The translations under genes were made by a program, and so were the position numbers. From assembly GCA_038527375.1 (NCBI GenBank), contig JBCBFU010000001.1, forward strand, positions 1 to 64,000: a stretch of 64,000 bases of DNA, given 5' to 3'. Position 1 is the first letter of the stretch. Each line of letters opens with the position of its first letter. Below, piece after piece: positions 26,434 through 38,347 of the stretch. Under the pieces are notes generated by a model. It saw only the letters and a list, made by a program, of their open reading frames with translations. It was not told the DNA's origin and made no database searches. The stretch comes from Shimia_B sp038527375. GTDB lineage: Bacteria; Pseudomonadota; Alphaproteobacteria; Rhodobacterales; Rhodobacteraceae.

Positions 26434-28112
26434 TGGCCATTACTTCGGCAAACCAGCTGGAGCTGTTGCAAACGGCAGAAGCCGTTGCGCGCGAAAAGAT
26501 GATCGACCCCGGACTGGTCGTGGAAGCGATGGAAGAGTCGCTGTCGCGTGCGGCCAAGTCCCGCTACGGGGCCGAGATGGACATTCAGGTTTCCATCGAC
26601 CGCAAGACCGGCAAGGCGACCTTTACCCGCGTCCGCACGGTCGTGGACGAGGAAGAGTACGAGAACTATCAGGCCGAGTTCACGCAAGAGACCGCCAAGC
26701 CCTATTTCGAGGATCCGGGCAAGGCGACGGCGGCGTGGCTGCGCGAGGGTGTGGTTGTGACCGATTTCGCGGGTGGCCCGCAAATCGGGGACGTCTTCTC
26801 GGAAGAGGTGCCGCCGGTGGATATGGGCCGGATCGCGGCGCAGTCGGCCAAGCAGGTGATCCTGCAAAAGGTGCGCGAAGCCGAGCGGGATCGTCAGTAC
26901 GAGGACTTCAAGGATCGTGCCGGCACCATCATCAACGGCGTCGTCAAGCGCGAGGAATACGGCAACGTCATCGTTGACGTGGGCACCGGCGAGGCCGTGT
27001 TGCGCCGTAACGAGAAGATCGGCCGCGAAGCCTATCGCCCGAATGATCGCATCCGTTGCTACATCAAGGACGTGCGCCGCGAACAGCGTGGCCCGCAAAT
27101 CTTCCTGAGCCGCACCGCGCCGGAATTCATGGCCGAACTGTTCAAGATGGAAGTGCCGGAAATCTATGACGGCATCATCGAGATCAAGGCCGTGGCCCGG
27201 GACCCGGGTTCGCGCGCCAAGATTGCCGTGATCAGCTATGATTCGGGGATCGACCCGGTGGGTGCCTGTGTGGGTATGCGCGGCAGCCGTGTGCAGGCGG
27301 TCGTGAACGAGTTGCAGGGTGAAAAGATCGACATCATCCCGTGGAACGAAGACCAGCCGACCTTCCTTGTGAACGCGTTGCAGCCTGCGGAAGTGACCAA
27401 GGTTGTTCTGGATGATGAAGCCGAGCGGATCGAGGTTGTGGTGCCTGATGAGCAGCTGTCGCTGGCCATCGGTCGCCGCGGTCAGAACGTGCGTCTGGCC
27501 TCGCAGCTGACGAACCTCGACATCGACATCATGACGGAGGAGGAGGAATCCCGCCGCCGTCAGGCCGAGTTCGAAGAGCGCACCAAGCTGTTCATGGACA
27601 CCCTGGATCTGGACGAATTCTTTGCCCAGCTTCTGGTGGCCGAAGGCTTTACCAACCTGGAAGAGGTTGCTTACGTCGAGGTGGATGAGCTGTTGGTCAT
27701 TGACGGCGTCGACGAAGGTACGGCGACCGAGTTGCAGGCCCGCGCCCGCGATTATCTGGACGAACAGAACCGCAAGGCGTTGGAGAACGCCGTGGCGCTG
27801 GGTGTCGAACAGTCGCTTATTGATTTCGAGGGTCTGACACCCCAGATGATCGAGGCATTGGCAGAGGATGGCGTGAAGACGCTGGAAGACTTTGCCACCT
27901 GCGCTGACTGGGAGCTTGCCGGCGGTTGGACCACTGTCGATGGCGAGCGCGTGAAGGACGAAGGCGTTCTCGAGAAATTCGATGTCTCGCTGGATGAAGC
28001 GCAGAACATGGTCATGACGGCTCGCGTGTTGCTGGGCTGGGTTGATCCCGATGATCTGGTGGCTGATGCCGAAGAGGGTGAAGGCGAAGAAACTGCCGAG
28101 GCCGAAGCGTAA
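26433..28112 (+). CDS. nusA: Transcription termination/antitermination factor NusA
   Basis: 559 residues. Domains in order are the N-terminal RNA polymerase-binding domain, an S1 domain (KREEYGNVIVDVGTGEAVL), two KH domains (GACVGMRGSRVQAVVNEL, then LAIGRRGQNVRLASQL) and a C-terminal helical, acidic repeat part of the kind seen in E. coli NusA. It controls pausing, termination and antitermination. It begins on the rimP stop and ends six bases before the ylxR gene. Length and domain set are as usual for the family. Confidence 0.96.
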   Translation: MAITSANQLELLQTAEAVAREKMIDPGLVVEAMEESLSRAAKSRYGAEMDIQVSIDRKTGKATFTRVRTVVDEEEYENYQAEFTQETAKPYFEDPGKATAAWLREGVVVTDFAGGPQIGDVFSEEVPPVDMGRIAAQSAKQVILQKVREAERDRQYEDFKDRAGTIINGVVKREEYGNVIVDVGTGEAVLRRNEKIGREAYRPNDRIRCYIKDVRREQRGPQIFLSRTAPEFMAELFKMEVPEIYDGIIEIKAVARDPGSRAKIAVISYDSGIDPVGACVGMRGSRVQAVVNELQGEKIDIIPWNEDQPTFLVNALQPAEVTKVVLDDEAERIEVVVPDEQLSLAIGRRGQNVRLASQLTNLDIDIMTEEEESRRRQAEFEERTKLFMDTLDLDEFFAQLLVAEGFTNLEEVAYVEVDELLVIDGVDEGTATELQARARDYLDEQNRKALENAVALGVEQSLIDFEGLTPQMIEALAEDGVKTLEDFATCADWELAGGWTTVDGERVKDEGVLEKFDVSLDEAQNMVMTARVLLGWVDPDDLVADAEEGEGEETAEAEA

Positions 28113-28118
28113 ACGCGG

Positions 28119-28739
28119 ATGGCACGCGGTGGCGCCCATAAGGAGCGCGAGGCGGCGGAGCGTCGTTGCCTCGTGACCGGAGAGACCGGCGGCAAGGCCG
28201 GTCTGATCCGGTTTGTCACCGGGCCGGATGGTCAGGTGGTGCCCGATATCTTGGGGAAGTTGCCGGGCCGCGGATATTACGTCACGGCCGAGCGGTCGGT
28301 TCTGAACGAGGCCGTGAAGAAGAAGGTCTTTGCCCGCGGGGCGAAGGCTCAGGTCACGGTCCCCGACGGTCTGATCGACGGGATCGAGGCGCAGCTGGTC
28401 AAGCGGGTGACCGACCTGATCGCCATGGCGCGCAAGGCCGGTCTGGCGATTGCGGGTTTCGAGAAGGTCAAGGCCGCGCTGGCGGACGGACGGGTCAAGG
28501 TTTTGCTTCAGGCCTCGGACGGGTCGGAGCGCGGAAAAGGCAAGTTATGGACGCCCGAGGGCTCCCGCTGGTTCGGGTGTTTGACGGCCGATGAGTTGGG
28601 GTTGGCCTTTGGTCGGGGCCATGTGATACACGGCGCCATTGCGGCTGGTGGAGTCACGACCCGTGTTGTAGAGGAAGCCGCGAAGCTGCGAGGCTTGCGT
28701 GACGCAGATGACAGCGCATCCGGCGCTGGAAAGGATTAA
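28119..28739 (+). CDS. RNA-binding protein with YlxR domain and L7Ae-like C-terminus
   Basis: 206 residues. The first part is the YlxR (DUF448) domain (RRCLVTGETGGKAGLIRFV, later PGRGYYV), and the C-terminal half has an L7Ae/L30e/S12e-like region (LVKRVTDLIAMARKAGLAIAGFEKV). In alphaproteobacteria the two are commonly fused; elsewhere they are separate genes (ylxR and ylxQ). Its place between nusA and infB is conserved and points to an RNA or ribosome-linked role. The start is 6 bases after nusA and infB follows 7 bases after its stop. Confidence 0.88.
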   Translation: MARGGAHKEREAAERRCLVTGETGGKAGLIRFVTGPDGQVVPDILGKLPGRGYYVTAERSVLNEAVKKKVFARGAKAQVTVPDGLIDGIEAQLVKRVTDLIAMARKAGLAIAGFEKVKAALADGRVKVLLQASDGSERGKGKLWTPEGSRWFGCLTADELGLAFGRGHVIHGAIAAGGVTTRVVEEAAKLRGLRDADDSASGAGKD

Positions 28740-28746
28740 GGGCTCT

Positions 28747-31215
28747 ATGAGCGATAACGACGGCAAAAAGACACTTGGTGTGGGTGGACGCGGTGGGCGT
28801 CCCGGCAATGTGAAGCAAAGCTTCAGCCATGGCCGTACCAAGAACGTGGTCGTGGAGACCAAGCGCAAGCGCGTCGTGGTGCCCAAACCGGGTGCCGGGA
28901 AAGCGACGGGCGCGGCTGGTCCCGTGGGCGATCCGTCGCGCCGGCCTGCTGGCATTTCCGATGCGGAAATGGAGCGTCGTCTGAAGGCGTTACAGGCTGC
29001 GAAGGCCCGCGAAGCCGAAGAAGATGCCAAGCGCAAGGCCGAGGAAGAGGCCCGCGCGGCAGAGCGTCAGCGCCGTCGCGAAGAGGCCGAGGCCAAGGAA
29101 CGCGAAGAGAAAGAGCGCGAAGAGGCGTTGAAGGCGAAGGCCGAAGAGGACGAGCGCAAGAAGCGCGAAGCCGAGGCCGCCGCCCAACGTGCCGCGCAAC
29201 CGGCGGCCCAGCCTGCCGATGATCGCAAAGGCGGTCCCCGCACCAAGGCGCCTGCCCGCGAAGAACCGCGCAAGCAGGATGATCGCAACACCCGTGGCAA
29301 GGGCCGCGACGATGGCGGTCGCCGGGGCGGCAAGCTGACGCTGAACCAGGCGCTGTCGGGTGGCGACGGACGCCAGCGGTCGATGGCCGCGATGAAGCGC
29401 AAGCAGGAGCGCGCCCGCCAGAAGGCCATGGGCGGCAGTGTCGAGCGTGAAAAGGTCGTGCGTGACGTACAGGTGCCCGAGGCGATCATGGTCAGCGAAC
29501 TGGCCAACCGGATGGCCGAACGCGTGCCCGACGTCGTCAAGTCGCTGATGCAGATGGGCATGATGGTCAACCAGAACCAGACCATCGACCAGGACACTGC
29601 CGAGCTGATCGTCGAGGAGTTTGGCCACAAGATCGTCCGCGTGTCGGATGCCGACGTGGAAGACGTGATCGACACCGCCGAGGACCGGGAAGAAGACCTG
29701 GCCGGGCGTGCGCCGATCATCACGATCATGGGCCACGTCGACCACGGTAAGACATCGCTTCTGGACGCGATCCGCAATGCGCGGGTTGTGGCCGGTGAGG
29801 CCGGGGGCATCACCCAGCACATCGGCGCCTATCAGGTGAAGCAGGGAGATGCGACGCTGACCTTCCTCGACACGCCCGGCCACGCGGCGTTCACGTCGAT
29901 GCGGGCCCGGGGTGCGCAGGTGACGGATATCGTGGTTCTGGTGGTTGCGGCGGATGACGCCGTGATGCCGCAGACGATCGAAGCCATCAACCACGCGAAA
30001 GCGGCCGAGGTGCCGATGATTGTGGCGATCAACAAGATCGACCTTCCCGCCGCCGACCCGAACAAGGTGCGGACGGACCTTCTGCAGCACGAAGTGATCG
30101 TGGAGCAGATGTCGGGTGAGGTTCAGGACGTCGAAGTGTCGGCCCAGTCGGGTCAGGGCCTCGATGCGCTGCTGGAGGCCATCGCGCTTCAGGCAGAGAT
30201 TCTGGAACTGAAGGCCAACCCGGTGCGCGCTGCATCCGGTGCGGTGATCGAGGCGCAGTTGGACGTGGGCCGCGGCCCCGTTGCGACGGTGCTGGTCCAG
30301 AACGGGACGCTGAAGCAGGGCGATATCTTTGTCGTGGGCGAGCAGTGGGGTAAGGTCCGCGCGCTGGTGAACGACAAAGGCGACCGCGTGAAAGAAGCCG
30401 GTCCGTCGGTTCCGGTTGAGGTGCTGGGTCTGAACGGCACACCCGAAGCGGGCGACGTGTTGAACGTGGTCAAGACCGAAGCCGAAGCGCGCGAGATCGC
30501 GGAGTACCGTATCCAGGCGGCCAAGGACAAACGCGCCGCTGCCGGTGCTGCCACGACGCTGGAACAGCTGATGGCGAACGCCAAGGCGGACGAGAACGTG
30601 TCTGAGCTTCCCATCCTTGTGAAAGCGGACGTGCAGGGTTCTGCCGAAGCGATCACGCAGGCGATGGAAAAGATCGGCAACGACGAAGTGCGCGTGCGCG
30701 TTTTGCATTCGGGCGTGGGCGCGATCACGGAAACCGATGTGGGTCTGGCCGAGGCGTCGGGCGCACCGGTCTTCGGGTTCAACGTCCGGGCCAACGCATC
30801 GGCGCGGAATACGGCGAACCAGAAGGGTGTCGAGATCCGGTATTATTCGGTGATCTACGATCTGGTGGATGACGTGAAACAGGCGGCCTCGGGCCTTCTG
30901 TCCGCAGAGATCCGCGAGAAGTTCATCGGCTATGCGAATATCAAAGAGGTCTTCAAGGTCACAGGCGTCGGCAAGGTTGCGGGCTGTCTGGTCACCGAAG
31001 GCGTTGCCCGCCGGTCGGCTGGCGTGCGTCTGTTGCGCGACAACGTCGTGATCCACGAAGGCACGCTGAAGACGCTCAAACGCTTCAAGGACGAAGTGGC
31101 CGAGGTTCAGTCGGGTCAGGAATGCGGTATGGCGTTCGAGAACTACGACGATATCCGCCCGGACGACGTGATCGAGATCTTCGAGCGCGAGGAGGTTGAG
31201 CGCACGCTCGACTGA
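28747..31215 (+). CDS. infB: Translation initiation factor IF-2
   Basis: 822 residues from the ATG at 28747. The N-terminal third is a charged, low-complexity region rich in K, E, A and R (residues 80-230), followed by an NQALSGGDGRQRSMAAMKRK stretch conserved in alphaproteobacterial IF-2. The G domain has GHVDHGKT (G1), DTPGHAAF (G3) and NKIDLP (G4), and the C-terminal domains follow. It brings fMet-tRNA to the 30S subunit. The strongly structured terminator at 31236-31272 ends the operon. Confidence 0.97.
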   Translation: MSDNDGKKTLGVGGRGGRPGNVKQSFSHGRTKNVVVETKRKRVVVPKPGAGKATGAAGPVGDPSRRPAGISDAEMERRLKALQAAKAREAEEDAKRKAEEEARAAERQRRREEAEAKEREEKEREEALKAKAEEDERKKREAEAAAQRAAQPAAQPADDRKGGPRTKAPAREEPRKQDDRNTRGKGRDDGGRRGGKLTLNQALSGGDGRQRSMAAMKRKQERARQKAMGGSVEREKVVRDVQVPEAIMVSELANRMAERVPDVVKSLMQMGMMVNQNQTIDQDTAELIVEEFGHKIVRVSDADVEDVIDTAEDREEDLAGRAPIITIMGHVDHGKTSLLDAIRNARVVAGEAGGITQHIGAYQVKQGDATLTFLDTPGHAAFTSMRARGAQVTDIVVLVVAADDAVMPQTIEAINHAKAAEVPMIVAINKIDLPAADPNKVRTDLLQHEVIVEQMSGEVQDVEVSAQSGQGLDALLEAIALQAEILELKANPVRAASGAVIEAQLDVGRGPVATVLVQNGTLKQGDIFVVGEQWGKVRALVNDKGDRVKEAGPSVPVEVLGLNGTPEAGDVLNVVKTEAEAREIAEYRIQAAKDKRAAAGAATTLEQLMANAKADENVSELPILVKADVQGSAEAITQAMEKIGNDEVRVRVLHSGVGAITETDVGLAEASGAPVFGFNVRANASARNTANQKGVEIRYYSVIYDLVDDVKQAASGLLSAEIREKFIGYANIKEVFKVTGVGKVAGCLVTEGVARRSAGVRLLRDNVVIHEGTLKTLKRFKDEVAEVQSGQECGMAFENYDDIRPDDVIEIFEREEVERTLD

Positions 31216-31235
31216 TCCGCCGCGACATGACAACG

Positions 31236-31272
31236 AAAAAGGCCGGAGCGTTTCGCACGCTCCGGCCTTTTT
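31236..31272 (+). terminator. Bidirectional-looking intrinsic terminator after infB
   Basis: AAAAAGGCCGGAGCG, loop about TTTCGCA, CGCTCCGGCCTTTTT. A-rich before and T-rich after, so it could stop transcripts from both strands (infB and the small minus-strand gene). Confidence 0.92.
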
Positions 31273-31296
31273 CGTACTGCTTGACTGATTACTGCG

Positions 31297-31428
31297 TCAC
31301 GATGCGGTGACAGGTTTCCCTGCAAACGTCTGTTCGCCGACGCGCACAATGATGCGGTCCTTACCAAGGGTCCGGACAAAGGTGCCCTGAACCTGAACGC
31401 TGGACCCGAGTGTGATCGTGCGGATCAT
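31297..31428 (-). CDS. Small conserved-looking protein (43 aa), unknown function
   Basis: 43 residues from the ATG at 31428, which has a G-rich ribosome site (GGGGGGC) six bases upstream. The sequence is beta-rich and basic (MIRTITLGSSVQVQGTF, then GEQTFAGKPV), suggesting a small barrel-like or RNA/nucleic-acid binding fold, but I do not recognise the family. It is convergent with infB and shares its terminator. Coding status rests only on start, ribosome site and composition. Confidence 0.45.
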   Translation of the reverse strand: MIRTITLGSSVQVQGTFVRTLGKDRIIVRVGEQTFAGKPVTAS

Positions 31429-31539
31429 GTGAAGCCCCCCCAAAGAGCGTTTAATATTTCGAAATGCTGCGGTGGCACGCAACATTCTATTTCATAAATA
31501 GTTTACTTATCCGTCATTGACCAGTGCGGAGTGCCGATT

Positions 31540-31938
31540 TTATAGCCAGTCTCGCAAGATGGGTATCAATGGTACATCTGCAGCGGGCATGGGGTATTTG
31601 CGCAGATCTTGCTTAGACACCCATTTAAGTGCCTGATTTTCCTTGCTTTGCGGAGTTCCATTCCATTTCCGGCACGCAAAAAGCGGCATCAAAAGATGGA
31701 AGTCATCATAGCTGTGTGAGGCGAACGTCAGCGGCGCCAAACAGCTATTCCACGTTTCGATTCCCAATTCCTCGTCCAATTCGCGCACCAATGCGGCCTC
31801 CGGCGTCTCTCCCGGTTCGACCTTGCCGCCGGGAAATTCCCAGAGGCCCGCCATGGATTTCCCTTCGGGCCGTTGAGCGAGGAGAACGCGGCCGTCCACG
31901 TCGATGAGCGCGACGGCAGAGACTAAAATCACTTTCAC
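31540..31938 (-). CDS. mutT: 8-oxo-dGTP diphosphatase, Nudix (MutT)
   Basis: 132 residues with the Nudix box at about 38-60 (GGKVEPGETPEAALVRELDEE, ending EELG), preceded by LLAQRPEGKSMAGLWEFPGG typical of MutT. It cleanses oxidised dGTP. Its start overlaps the argJ stop by four bases, so it is in the PPIase-argJ-mutT operon. The C-terminal half is visibly more AT-rich than the N-terminal half and runs into an AT-rich gap (31440-31539). Confidence 0.93.
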   Translation of the reverse strand: MKVILVSAVALIDVDGRVLLAQRPEGKSMAGLWEFPGGKVEPGETPEAALVRELDEELGIETWNSCLAPLTFASHSYDDFHLLMPLFACRKWNGTPQSKENQALKWVSKQDLRKYPMPAADVPLIPILRDWL

Positions 31939-33161
31939 GACCGGTAATCCGCGTTGATGGTGATGTATTGGTGGGTCAGATCGCAGGTCCAGACGGTCGC
32001 CTGCGCGTCGCCTACGCCGAGGTCGACGGTGACAGCAAGGTCTTGGGCTTTCATGTATTCGGCGCCTGCTTCTTCGACATAGCTTTCCGCGACCCAGCCA
32101 TGTTCGGCCACGAGGATATCTCCAAAGCGAATCGACAGGCGGTCACGATCCGCATGGGCGCCGGATTTGCCCACGGCCATGACAATGCGGCCCCAGTTGG
32201 GATCTTCGCCCGCGATGGCGGTTTTCACGAGGGGGGAGTTCGCGATGGCCAGCCCTGCGCGTTTGGCGTCGGCTGTGTCGCGCGCGCCGGTGACGGTGAT
32301 TTCAACGAACTTGGTCGCACCCTCGCCGTCGCGGACCACCTGATGGGACAGATCGCGCATGACAGCGTGCAGGGCGGCGTCGAAGGCCGCGTTGCCAGTT
32401 GCGTCGACGCCCGCCATTCCCGTCGCCGCCACCATGAGCGTGTCCGAGGTTGAGGTATCGCTGTCGACGGTGATCGCGTTGAAGGTCGTGTCGGTGTGAG
32501 CGGAGACCAGTCTTTGTAGGGCCGCTTGATCGTAGGCGGCATCGGTGAAGATATAGACCAGCATCGTCGCCATATCCGGCGCGATCATGCCGGAGCCTTT
32601 GGCAAAGCCCGCGATATTCACCGTGGTTCCGTTGATGTCGACGCTGCGACCCGCGCCCTTGGCAAAGGTGTCGGTGGTGCGGATGGCCTCTGCCGCGGCC
32701 TCGATCTGGCCCGGGTCGAGCGCGGCATTGAGGTCTGCGAGGTGCGCGGTGATGCGGTCGTGGGGCAGGCGTTCGCCGATCACGCCGGTGGAGGCGGTGA
32801 AGACCCGCGCCTCTGGCACATCTGTCGCCTCGGCAGTCGCGGCACAGAGCGCCGCGACGGAGGCGTCGCCTGCACGCCCCGTAAAGGCATTGGCATTGCC
32901 TGCGTTCACGAGGAAGGCTGCGCCTGCGGTCGTGTCGCCGCCCAGTTTGGCCTGACAGTCGAGGACCGGTGCCGACCGGGTTGCAGACCGCGTGAACGTT
33001 CCCGCGACCGACGTGCCGGGCGCCATCACGGCCAGCAGCACATCCGTGCGCCCAGTCGTGTAGCGGACGCCTGCCGCGACCGTGGCAAAGGCCACGCCGC
33101 AGACAACCGGCAGGTCCGGGAAGCCGTCCGGCGGCGCGAGGGGCGAGACGGGCAGGGACAT
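31935..33161 (-). CDS. argJ: Bifunctional glutamate N-acetyltransferase / amino-acid acetyltransferase
   Basis: 408 residues. ArgJ moves the acetyl group from N-acetylornithine to glutamate in the arginine pathway. It is made as one chain that cleaves itself before a threonine: the motif is GFAKGSGMIAPDMATMLVY, with T199 the nucleophile. N-terminal GVRYTTGRTDV is also typical. Length is usual for the family. It begins on the parvulin stop (TAATG) and overlaps mutT by four bases. I cannot tell from sequence whether it also does the first step with acetyl-CoA. Confidence 0.95.
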   Translation of the reverse strand: MSLPVSPLAPPDGFPDLPVVCGVAFATVAAGVRYTTGRTDVLLAVMAPGTSVAGTFTRSATRSAPVLDCQAKLGGDTTAGAAFLVNAGNANAFTGRAGDASVAALCAATAEATDVPEARVFTASTGVIGERLPHDRITAHLADLNAALDPGQIEAAAEAIRTTDTFAKGAGRSVDINGTTVNIAGFAKGSGMIAPDMATMLVYIFTDAAYDQAALQRLVSAHTDTTFNAITVDSDTSTSDTLMVAATGMAGVDATGNAAFDAALHAVMRDLSHQVVRDGEGATKFVEITVTGARDTADAKRAGLAIANSPLVKTAIAGEDPNWGRIVMAVGKSGAHADRDRLSIRFGDILVAEHGWVAESYVEEAGAEYMKAQDLAVTVDLGVGDAQATVWTCDLTHQYITINADYRS

Positions 33162-33991
33162 TAGTCGAGCGTCAGGGTCGAAAGGACCGAAGGGTCGACC
33201 TCGGCGCGGGTGACCTCGGCCTCGGCCTCGAGCGCTTCGATGGCCATGCGCAGGGCCTCGCTGCGGATGGCACCTTCGAGGTCTTCGCGCACCTCTTCCA
33301 GCGCGGGCGGCTGGGTGGTGCGGGCATCGTTGAGTTTCACAACGTGCCAGCCAAATTGCGTTTCCACGGGGGCGGAGACCTGTCCGACCTCAAGCTCTGT
33401 CACGGCTTCCTCGAAGGCCGGGACCATCATGCCGGGACCGAACCAGCCCAACTCCCCGCCGCGCGGGCCAGAAGGCCCGGTGGAGAATTCCATGGCGAGC
33501 GTCGCGAAGTCCGCGCCGCCTTCCAGCTGCGTGACGAGGTCCTGTGCCTCGGCCTCGGTCGCCACGAGGATGTGCGAGGCGTTGAATTCGGGGGTGCCTT
33601 CGAAGCTGCCGAATTGGGCGTCATAGGCGGCTTGGACGTCCGTCTCCGACACGTCGATCTGCGCAAGCTCGTCCACCTTGGCCCCGGCGAGGAGGCTGGC
33701 GCGTTCGTTTTCCATGGCGCTTTCCAGCCAATCGGGTGCCACGGCATTGGCGGCAAGGACACGCTGCTGGATCAGTTGGCCGAGGATGCCTTCGTAAAGC
33801 TGCCCATCGGTGAGGGTGTTGTATTCCGCGGGCAGTTGGCGGCGGATATCGAGGATATGGGCCACGGTCAGCTCCTCCCCGTTGACGGTCGCCACGACGG
33901 TGTCGATCGTTTCACCTTCGGCGGCAACAAGCGCCGGCGAGAGCGTGGCAGTCAGAGCCATGAGGCCCGCGAAAATCTGGGCTTTCGCCAT
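33161..33991 (-). CDS. Periplasmic parvulin-type peptidyl-prolyl isomerase
   Basis: 276 residues with an AGGAAGGA ribosome site eight bases before the ATG at 33991. A signal peptide (ALTATLSPALVAAEG) is followed by an N-terminal SurA/PrsA-like chaperone helix part and then a parvulin domain (EFNASHILVATEAEAQDLV, GGELGWFGPGMMVPAFEEAV, FGWHVVKLND). It folds outer-membrane or secreted proteins. It is the first gene of a parvulin-argJ-mutT transcript and is divergent from secA with 218 bases between, so the two export-linked genes share a promoter region. Confidence 0.92.
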   Translation of the reverse strand: MAKAQIFAGLMALTATLSPALVAAEGETIDTVVATVNGEELTVAHILDIRRQLPAEYNTLTDGQLYEGILGQLIQQRVLAANAVAPDWLESAMENERASLLAGAKVDELAQIDVSETDVQAAYDAQFGSFEGTPEFNASHILVATEAEAQDLVTQLEGGADFATLAMEFSTGPSGPRGGELGWFGPGMMVPAFEEAVTELEVGQVSAPVETQFGWHVVKLNDARTTQPPALEEVREDLEGAIRSEALRMAIEALEAEAEVTRAEVDPSVLSTLTLD

Positions 33992-34209
33992 CTTGTGATC
34001 CTTCCTGAGCACGCTTGGGGCCATGGCCCATGGGCGAGCGTTGACTTGGCATTCCGCGGGTCTTACATCGCAGTGTGGTCCCGAGGGGGCTGTTGCGCCC
34101 TGGTTGGTCTTGGTCGGTATCTATGCGGTAGCTGACGGGACGTGCAAGGACCCACCCTCTCACGAAATTGTCGCTCTGAATCAGCCGGTCAACGGCGTGA
34201 GAGGAATAT
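33992..34209. promoter_or_regulatory. Divergent promoter region between the parvulin operon and secA
   Basis: No gene. It must carry both promoters and leaders. I cannot point to a certain -35/-10 pair. A GAGAGGA ribosome site lies directly before the secA ATG at 34210. Confidence 0.4.
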
Positions 34210-36942
<2,733 letters not shown>

Positions 36943-36949
36943 TTGTTAA

Positions 36950-36977
36950 CGCCTCGGAAACGCGGGTTTCCGGGGCG
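36950..36977 (+). terminator. Hairpin after secA
   Basis: CGCCTCGGAAAC, loop GCGG, GTTTCCGGGGCG pairs with one G-U. No T run follows, so it may be a rho-assisted or processing site rather than a strict intrinsic terminator. Confidence 0.55.
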
Positions 36978-37127
36978 TGCACAGCGCCGCAATTGCGCCG
37001 CAGAATCGGCGGCGCGGTGACGCGAAACGGTCGCGGCGTGGCCCTTGCTGCGCCCAAGCCCGGCCCGAATCGAACTCCATAACGCTTGCCAAGCGCCCCG
37101 TGTGAGGGGTGGGTGAGGAGCGTTATC

Positions 37128-38303
37128 ATGGCGATCAAGACATCTCTGCCGTCCCAGAACACCGCCCGTAAGTTGGGCATGGTGGCCAGCACCTTTGCGG
37201 TGGCCATGGGTGTTGGGTTTTTCATGCAGCAAGGCGAGGCAACGGCCAGCCAGCCGCAGGCACCCGATCTTGTTGATCCGCAAGCCTCTGTTGCGCCGCA
37301 AGGTCCCACCCAAGGTTCCGACGTCGCGGCGCAGGTCGTGGCCGACGCGGGTCAAGCGCCCGGCGCACCGCTTGCAGCACCATTGGCCGCTCCTGCCCCG
37401 GAAGAGGCTGTGGATGTTGCCGCGGCGACCGGCATGGACGCTGGATACGACATGGACGGCACGGCCATGGACGCGCCCGCCGCGGATGCCGCCTTTGCTG
37501 CGATGATGTCCTCGGCCACGGATGTGGCCCCTGATTTTGCAGCGGCCGCGCAGGTTGCAGCGCCGCTTGTGCAGGCACCCGGTGCCGATCTTGTACCCGC
37601 ATCGCTGCCCACGGATACGCAGTCTTGCGATCCCTTTATGACAGGTCTCGCCCAAGAGGCGGCTATGGTGCGGGTTCTGCTCACCGCGCCGTGCCAATTG
37701 AACGCCACGTTCACGATCCACCACGAGGGGATGATGTTCACGGCGAAAACCGACGAGAACGGGACGGCATCCATTGATGCGCCCGCGCTGGTCGAAACGG
37801 CTGTGTATATCGCAGCGTTTGAGGACGGGCTGGGCGCGGTGGCCGAGGTCACGGTGCCCGATGTGGACAGCTTTGACCGCGTGGTCCTGCAATGGGAAGG
37901 CCAGAACGGCTTTGAAATTCACGCCATGGAATATGGCGCGGGCTATGGCGAGGCCGGGCATGTCTGGCGCGAGGCCGCCCGCGATCTGACCACCGCCGCC
38001 GAGGGTCAGGGCGGGTTTATCGTGACGCTGGGCGACAGTAATGCCGAACGCCCGCTGTTGGCCGAGGTCTATACATTCCCGTCCGCGAACGCGCCCAAAG
38101 CCGGTCAAGTTGCGCTGAGCGTCGAGACCGAGGTGACGGCGGCCAATTGCAACACCGATATCGTTGCGCAGACCCTTCAGCGGCAGGCGGACGATCGTGT
38201 CAAAATTGCCGATTTGACGCTGTCGGTTCCCGACTGTGACGCCATCGGGGAGTATCTGGTGTTGAAAAACCTGCTTGGGGACCTGACACTCGCCCAAGGT
38301 TAG
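37128..38303 (+). CDS. Membrane-anchored Ala/Asp-rich protein downstream of secA, unknown function
   Basis: 391 residues from the ATG at 37128 (GAGGAG upstream). An N-terminal membrane helix (GMVASTFAVAMGVGFFMQQ) is followed by a low-complexity Ala/Pro/Asp/Gln region (about residues 40-160) and then a more folded C-terminal part with four cysteines (QSCDPFM, APCQLNA, ANCNTD, PDCDAI) that may form disulphides in the periplasm. I recall similar secA-neighbouring proteins in Rhodobacterales being annotated 'translocase' only by position. No domain is recognised. The next gene starts 44 bases later. Confidence 0.7.
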   Translation: MAIKTSLPSQNTARKLGMVASTFAVAMGVGFFMQQGEATASQPQAPDLVDPQASVAPQGPTQGSDVAAQVVADAGQAPGAPLAAPLAAPAPEEAVDVAAATGMDAGYDMDGTAMDAPAADAAFAAMMSSATDVAPDFAAAAQVAAPLVQAPGADLVPASLPTDTQSCDPFMTGLAQEAAMVRVLLTAPCQLNATFTIHHEGMMFTAKTDENGTASIDAPALVETAVYIAAFEDGLGAVAEVTVPDVDSFDRVVLQWEGQNGFEIHAMEYGAGYGEAGHVWREAARDLTTAAEGQGGFIVTLGDSNAERPLLAEVYTFPSANAPKAGQVALSVETEVTAANCNTDIVAQTLQRQADDRVKIADLTLSVPDCDAIGEYLVLKNLLGDLTLAQG

Positions 38304-38347
38304 GGGACGCGCCCGCATCGGCGGGCGGCCTGCTTTGGGAGATCGAA

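Noticed and set aside
26370..28139. A 589-codon minus-strand open frame opposite nusA
   Set aside because: Antisense shadow of NusA, which has all its S1 and KH domain motifs on the plus strand.
28990..31233. A 747-codon minus-strand open frame opposite infB
   Set aside because: Same reason; low-complexity His/Arg/Leu-rich reverse of IF-2.
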